A stretch of DNA of 64,000 bases, taken from positions 1 through 64,000 of the forward strand of contig NZ_JBBHJW010000003.1 of the NCBI RefSeq assembly GCF_037482845.1, written 5' to 3'. The notes beneath the pieces are model-generated. The model was not told where the DNA came from and did no database searches. It was given only the letters and a program-made list of their open reading frames with translations. The position numbers were made by a program, and so were the translations under genes. Shown here piece after piece: positions 60,485-64,000 of this stretch (its first letter is position 1; every line of letters begins with the position of its first letter). The stretch is from Paucibacter_B soli (GTDB taxonomy: Bacteria > Pseudomonadota > Gammaproteobacteria > Burkholderiales > Burkholderiaceae_C).

Positions 60485-61123
60485 TCAGGCCGGGATGGCA
60501 GAGGCAAAGGCGTCGATCATCTGGCGCAGCGGCTCGCGCTTGAGCTTGAGCGCGGCCTGGTTGACCACCAGGCGCGAGGAGATGTCCATGATGTGCTCGA
60601 CCTCCACCAGGCGGTTGGCCTTCAGGGTGTTGCCGGTGGAGACCAGGTCGACGATGGCATCGGCCAGGCCGGTCAGCGGCGCCAGTTCCATCGAGCCATA
60701 GAGCTTGATCAGGTCCACATGCACGCCCTTGTCGGCGAAGTGCTGGCGCGCGATCTCGGTGTACTTGGTGGCCACGCGGATGCGCGAGCCCTGCTTCACC
60801 GCGGCGGCGTAGTCGAAATCGTCGCGCGTGGCCACGCTCATGCGGCAGCAGGCGATGTTCAGGTCCAGCGGCTGGTACATGCCCGCACCACCATGCTCGA
60901 TCAACACATCCCGCCCCGCCACGCCGATGTCGGCGCCGCCGTACTGCACATAGGTGGGCACATCGGTGGCGCGCACCAGCACCACGCGCACGTCAGGGCG
61001 GTTGGTGGCGAGGATGAGCTTGCGCGAGGTTTCCGGGTCTTCCAGCACCACGATACCGGCCGCCTTCAGCAGCGGCAGGGTCTCTTCGAAGATGCGGCCC
61101 TTGGAGAGTGCCAGCGTGATCAT
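60485..61123 (-). CDS. hisG: ATP phosphoribosyltransferase, short form
   Basis: A 212-residue catalytic subunit joining PRPP and ATP, the first step of histidine synthesis. It has ITLALSKGRIFEETLPLL, GGADIGVAGRDVLIEHG and the PRPP loop GLADAIVDLVSTGNTLKANR. It lacks the C-terminal regulatory domain of the long form, so it needs HisZ, which is not in this window. It heads the his genes; 99 bp separate it from the bolA stop. Confidence 0.95.
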   Translation of the reverse strand: MITLALSKGRIFEETLPLLKAAGIVVLEDPETSRKLILATNRPDVRVVLVRATDVPTYVQYGGADIGVAGRDVLIEHGGAGMYQPLDLNIACCRMSVATRDDFDYAAAVKQGSRIRVATKYTEIARQHFADKGVHVDLIKLYGSMELAPLTGLADAIVDLVSTGNTLKANRLVEVEHIMDISSRLVVNQAALKLKREPLRQMIDAFASAIPA

Positions 61124-61222
61124 GATGTGTCGTCCTTTGAATCTGAATTCGGTTCAGCGGACGGCAGCGGGTTCACACAAGTGGCACCAACAGCCACCCG
61201 CCCTCAGCAGCGGATGGTTTGT

Positions 61223-61483
61223 TCAGTGATGATGGTGCGGCTCGGCGGCCGCGTGCTCCGCGGGCGTGAGCGTTTTCATCGACAGCGCATGGATCTGCTC
61301 GCGCATGCGCTCGCCCAGCGCCTGGTAGACGCGTTGGTGGCGGCGCACCCGGTTCAGCCCCTCGAACTCGGTGGAGACGATGGTGGCAAAGAAATGGCGG
61401 CCATCGCCCTCGACCTGCAGCAATTGGCAGTCGAGTCCGTTGGCGATGTAGTCTTGAACTTCGGCGGGGGTGGGATCGGCCAT
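61223..61483 (-). CDS. BolA/IbaG-family protein
   Basis: An 86-residue BolA-fold protein, probably a glutaredoxin partner in iron-sulfur handling. It has CQLLQVEGDGRHFFATIVST (with the conserved GDGRHF) and LNRVRRHQRVYQALGERM. Unusually it ends EPHHHH: four His codons (CAC CAT CAT CAC) just before the stop and just upstream of hisG. In many proteobacteria murA lies next to it; here hisG does. Confidence 0.9.
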   Translation of the reverse strand: MADPTPAEVQDYIANGLDCQLLQVEGDGRHFFATIVSTEFEGLNRVRRHQRVYQALGERMREQIHALSMKTLTPAEHAAAEPHHHH

Positions 61484-61508
61484 GGTGGGTGGATTCTAAA
61501 CGGGCCGC

Positions 61509-62279
61509 TCAATGGCGGATTTTGTAGCCGCGGCGCAGCAACTCCAGGGCAAGACCTGACACCACGACAAAGCTGATGGCGACGATGGCCAGCGAGATCC
61601 AGGGCGAGACATCGCTGATGCCGAAGAAGCCGCGCCGGAAACCGTCGATCATGTAGAAGAAGGGGTTCAGGTGGCTGATGCCCTGCCAGAAGGCGGGCAG
61701 GCTGTGCACCGAATAGAACACGCCCGAGAGAAAGGTCATGGGCATGATGATGAAGTTCTGGAAGCCCGCCATCTGGTCGAACTTCTCGGCCCAGAGCCCG
61801 GCGATCAGACCCAGCGCGCCCAGCATGCCCGCGCCCAGCGCGGCGAACACGACGATCCACCAGGGCTCGGCAAAGCCGGGCGGTCCGAACCATACCGTCA
61901 CCAGGAACACGCCCGTGCCCACCGTCAGACCGCGCACCACCGAGGCACCCACATAGGCCACGAACCAGGCCCAGTGCGACAAGGGCGTGACCAGCAGGAA
62001 CACCAGATTGCCGGTGATCTTGCTCTGTATCAGGCTGGAGCTGCTGTTGGCAAAGCTGTTCTGCAACACGCTCATCATCACCAGGCCGGGGATCAGAAAG
62101 CTGGTGTAGCCCACCGAGCCATAGACCTTGACATGGTTCTCCAGCACATGGCCGAAGATCAGCAAGTACAGCACGGCGGTCAGCACCGGCGCGGCCACGG
62201 TCTGGAAGCTAACCTTCCAGAAGCGCAGGATCTCCTTGTAGAACAGGGTTCGCGCTCCCTGCAGTCGAATCGCGCTCAT
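61509..62279 (-). CDS. ABC-2 type transporter permease (YadH-like)
   Basis: A 256-residue inner-membrane protein with six helices. It has TLFYKEILRFWKVSFQTVAA at the N-terminus, FLIPGLVMMSVLQNSFANSS and a late MTFLSGVFYSVHSLPAFWQG with NPFFYMIDGFR. It pairs with the ATPase gene by an ATGA overlap. Substrate unknown. One recurring-motif copy is near its 3' end (61547-61563). Confidence 0.88.
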   Translation of the reverse strand: MSAIRLQGARTLFYKEILRFWKVSFQTVAAPVLTAVLYLLIFGHVLENHVKVYGSVGYTSFLIPGLVMMSVLQNSFANSSSSLIQSKITGNLVFLLVTPLSHWAWFVAYVGASVVRGLTVGTGVFLVTVWFGPPGFAEPWWIVVFAALGAGMLGALGLIAGLWAEKFDQMAGFQNFIIMPMTFLSGVFYSVHSLPAFWQGISHLNPFFYMIDGFRRGFFGISDVSPWISLAIVAISFVVVSGLALELLRRGYKIRH

Positions 62280-63235
62280 TGCCCTGCTCCCTGCATGATT
62301 TCGAGAAACACATCTTCCAGATCGGCGCGGCCAATCTCCAGGTCCTCGATCGGGCAGTTCGCCGCACGCAGCGTACCCAGGATGTGTTCCACCTCGGCCG
62401 CGTCATGCGCCTTGATCTGCGCGATGCGCCCGGTCACGCGCGTCTGGGCAGCCAATTGCGGCGGCAGGGCGGCGTCGGTCTTGAAGCGCAACATGGTGGA
62501 GGCGCGGCCGGCCAGCAGGTCGGAGGTGCGGTCAAGCGCCACGATGCGGCCCAGCTTGAGCATGGCGATGCGTTGGCACAGCGCCTCGGCCTCTTCCAGG
62601 TAATGGGTGGTCAGCAGCACCGTGTGGCCCTCGCGGTTCAGGCGCGCGATGAACTGCCAGAGGGTCTGGCGCAGTTCTACGTCCACGCCGGCTGTAGGCT
62701 CGTCCAGCACGATCACCGGTGGGCGATGCACCAGGGCCTGGGCCACCAGCACGCGGCGCTTCATGCCGCCCGAGAGCTGGCGCATATTGGCGTGGGCCTT
62801 GTCGGCCAGGCCCAGGCATTCCAGCAGTTCGGTGATCCAGGCGCCGTTGTTGCGCACGCCGAAGTAGCCGCTCTGGATCTCGAGCGCCTCGCGCACCGAG
62901 AAGAAGGGGTCGAACACCAGCTCCTGCGGCACGATGCCCAGCGACATGCGCGCCTCGGCGTAGTTGCGCACCACGTCGTGGCCATGCACCGACACGCTGC
63001 CACCGCTGGCCCGCGAGAGCCCGGCCAGGATGCTGATCAGGCTGGTCTTGCCGGCGCCGTTCGGGCCCAGCAGGCCGAAGAACTCGCCCTGCTGGATGTC
63101 GAAGGAGACGCCGTCGAGGGCGCGGACCTGGCCCCCTCGGTAGGTCTTGCTGACCTGGTCAAAACGGATTGCGGGAACGCCCGCGGGCAGGGCTGAGGGC
63201 GGGGCAATGGGCAGGGCTGGGGGGCTGGCATGCAT
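62276..63235 (-). CDS. ABC transporter ATP-binding protein (YadG/CcmA-like)
   Basis: A 319-residue ATPase. It has Walker A GLLGPNGAGKTSLISILAG (~52), signature MRQLSGGMKRRVLVAQAL, Walker B VIVLDEPTAGVD and switch His LLTTHYLEEAEAL. The C-terminal 90 residues form a DUF4162-like domain. The N-terminal 20 residues are Pro/Ala-rich. Divergent from the TetR gene with 106 bp between. Confidence 0.9.
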   Translation of the reverse strand: MHASPPALPIAPPSALPAGVPAIRFDQVSKTYRGGQVRALDGVSFDIQQGEFFGLLGPNGAGKTSLISILAGLSRASGGSVSVHGHDVVRNYAEARMSLGIVPQELVFDPFFSVREALEIQSGYFGVRNNGAWITELLECLGLADKAHANMRQLSGGMKRRVLVAQALVHRPPVIVLDEPTAGVDVELRQTLWQFIARLNREGHTVLLTTHYLEEAEALCQRIAMLKLGRIVALDRTSDLLAGRASTMLRFKTDAALPPQLAAQTRVTGRIAQIKAHDAAEVEHILGTLRAANCPIEDLEIGRADLEDVFLEIMQGAGQ

Positions 63236-63341
63236 GGGCGGCGATTGTAGGGAGGCCGCTCTTTTCCTGCTGGGCCTTGGCCAAATCCCTGGAGAGCGCG
63301 GCCGAACTGATGCCAGAATCGGCGCAGGAGATCACCCGCCC

Positions 63342-63998
63342 ATGGCCACCAAGAAGCCGCGCCGCACCGCGGAACGCATCCTCGAAGTCACGCTGGACCT
63401 GTTCAACCGCTTCGGTGAACCCAATGTATCCACCACGCTGATCTCGGCCGAGCTCAATATCAGCCCGGGCAATCTCTACTACCACTACCCGGCCAAGGAC
63501 GAGCTCATCAACGCGCTCTTCATGCGCTACGAGCGCGAACTCGAAGAGTTGCTGAGCGCCGCCGACAACGTGCGCAATGTGGAAGACGCCTGGCTGTTCT
63601 TCCATATGTTGATCGAGCTGATCTGGAAGCACCGCTTCCTCTACCGCGACCTCAACGACCTGCTCTCCAAGAACCGCAAGCTGGAGACGCATTTCCAGAG
63701 CGTGCTGCAGCACAAGGGTCAGGCCATGCGCACCGTGCTGGCCGGCCTGCAGCATGGCGGCGCGCTGCGCATGGATGCGCGCGAGGCCGGGCCCGCCGCC
63801 AACTCCATGGTGGTGCTGCTGAGCTACTGGCTCAGCTATGAATACGTGCGCGACCCGCGCCATGCGCTCGAACCCGAACGTGCCGGCGCGGCGCTGATGC
63901 GCGGCGCCTTCCATGTGCTGAGCCTGCTCCTGCCCTATCTGGAGCCGGCCTCACGCGAGCATCTGTTTGCACTCGCCGACTCATACCAACAATCCTGA
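63342..63998 (+). CDS. TetR-family transcriptional regulator
   Basis: A 218-residue protein. The N-terminal helix-turn-helix (TAERILEVTLDLFNRFGEPN, then TTLISAELNISPGNLYYHYP) is followed by a helical domain rich in aromatic residues (WLFFHMLIELIWKHRFLYRD). AGGAG lies 11 bases before the ATG. It is divergent from the ABC-2 exporter pair and may control it; no obvious operator palindrome is seen in the 106 bp gap. The stop is 2 bases from the end of the window. Confidence 0.88.
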   Translation: MATKKPRRTAERILEVTLDLFNRFGEPNVSTTLISAELNISPGNLYYHYPAKDELINALFMRYERELEELLSAADNVRNVEDAWLFFHMLIELIWKHRFLYRDLNDLLSKNRKLETHFQSVLQHKGQAMRTVLAGLQHGGALRMDAREAGPAANSMVVLLSYWLSYEYVRDPRHALEPERAGAALMRGAFHVLSLLLPYLEPASREHLFALADSYQQS

Positions 63999-64000
63999 AG

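Noticed and set aside
61124..61222. Classical his attenuator with intrinsic terminator before hisG
   Set aside because: Stems can form but no strong GC hairpin with a U-run is visible, so it is not listed as a feature.
1..64000. Search for CRISPR arrays, insertion sequences, phage genes and rRNA
   Set aside because: No spaced direct repeats, transposase, integrase or rRNA-like stretches were seen.

Overview
The window is GC-rich (roughly two thirds GC by eye) chromosomal DNA of a betaproteobacterium, most likely a Burkholderiales member of the Roseateles/Paucibacter/Mitsuaria/Rubrivivax type. This rests on gene order (TPR lipoprotein-lolB-ispE-tRNA-Gln-prs-rplY-pth; hisG-D-C-B-H-A-F), short-form HisG, a PEP-CTERM protein and protein style; genus is inference. 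Coding density is very high and most neighbouring genes overlap by 1-4 bp. No phage, insertion sequence, CRISPR array or rRNA is visible.

Layout. 1-7.9 kb: partial glutamate/aspartate-type binding protein, LysR regulator, PEP-CTERM secreted protein, ATM1-type ABC exporter, YciA thioesterase, FOXRED1-like flavoprotein, SGNH hydrolase, enoyl-CoA hydratase and a DUF1569 protein. 7.9-14.8 kb: a fatty-acid beta-oxidation block (thiolase, FadN-like dehydrogenase/hydratase, DUF2147 protein, acyl-CoA dehydrogenase) headed by a TetR regulator with a clear inverted-repeat operator at its start. 14.9-25.6 kb: HNH nuclease, glycine-zipper lipoprotein, CAU tRNA, hrcA, nadK, recN, rapZ, a small membrane protein, mutY, mutM, TPR protein and lolB. 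25.7-29.6 kb: ispE, tRNA-Gln, prs, rplY, pth and a small secreted protein.

29.6-52.2 kb is the centrepiece. A cobalamin riboswitch precedes fifteen almost contiguous genes: btuB, cobU, btuF, btuC, btuD, cbiA, an ExbB-like channel, a DUF2149 protein, a CobN-like chelatase, a second TonB-dependent receptor, cobO, cbiB, threonine-phosphate decarboxylase, cobQ and cobT. After a hairpin and a two-gene HD-GYP/histidine-kinase module come cobS and cobC. Corrin-ring genes are absent, so the cluster looks built for uptake, late assembly and salvage. The most interesting part is the block at 36467-43297. The CobN-like protein carries a signal peptide and a C-terminal membrane anchor, so it should act in the periplasm, and the DUF2149 protein has an ExbD/TolR-like membrane segment with an Asp. 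Together they suggest a proton-motive-force-linked periplasmic tetrapyrrole/corrinoid chelatase with its own receptor, comparable to the hmuRSTUV type of locus in Bacteroidota.

52.2-61.5 kb (minus strand): bolA-hisG-hisD-[vapB-vapC]-hisC-hisB-hisH-hisA-hisF-rsmD-coaD-fdx-MBL hydrolase. A VapBC-like toxin-antitoxin pair sits between hisD and hisC with a double palindrome over the hisD stop codon, and hisI/hisE are not in their usual place after hisF. 61.5-64 kb: an ABC-2 exporter pair and a divergent TetR regulator.

Across the window a short motif, consensus GGGGTCAGGTCTTGMC, recurs inside unrelated genes in both orientations. It is often encoded with codons that are otherwise rare here.
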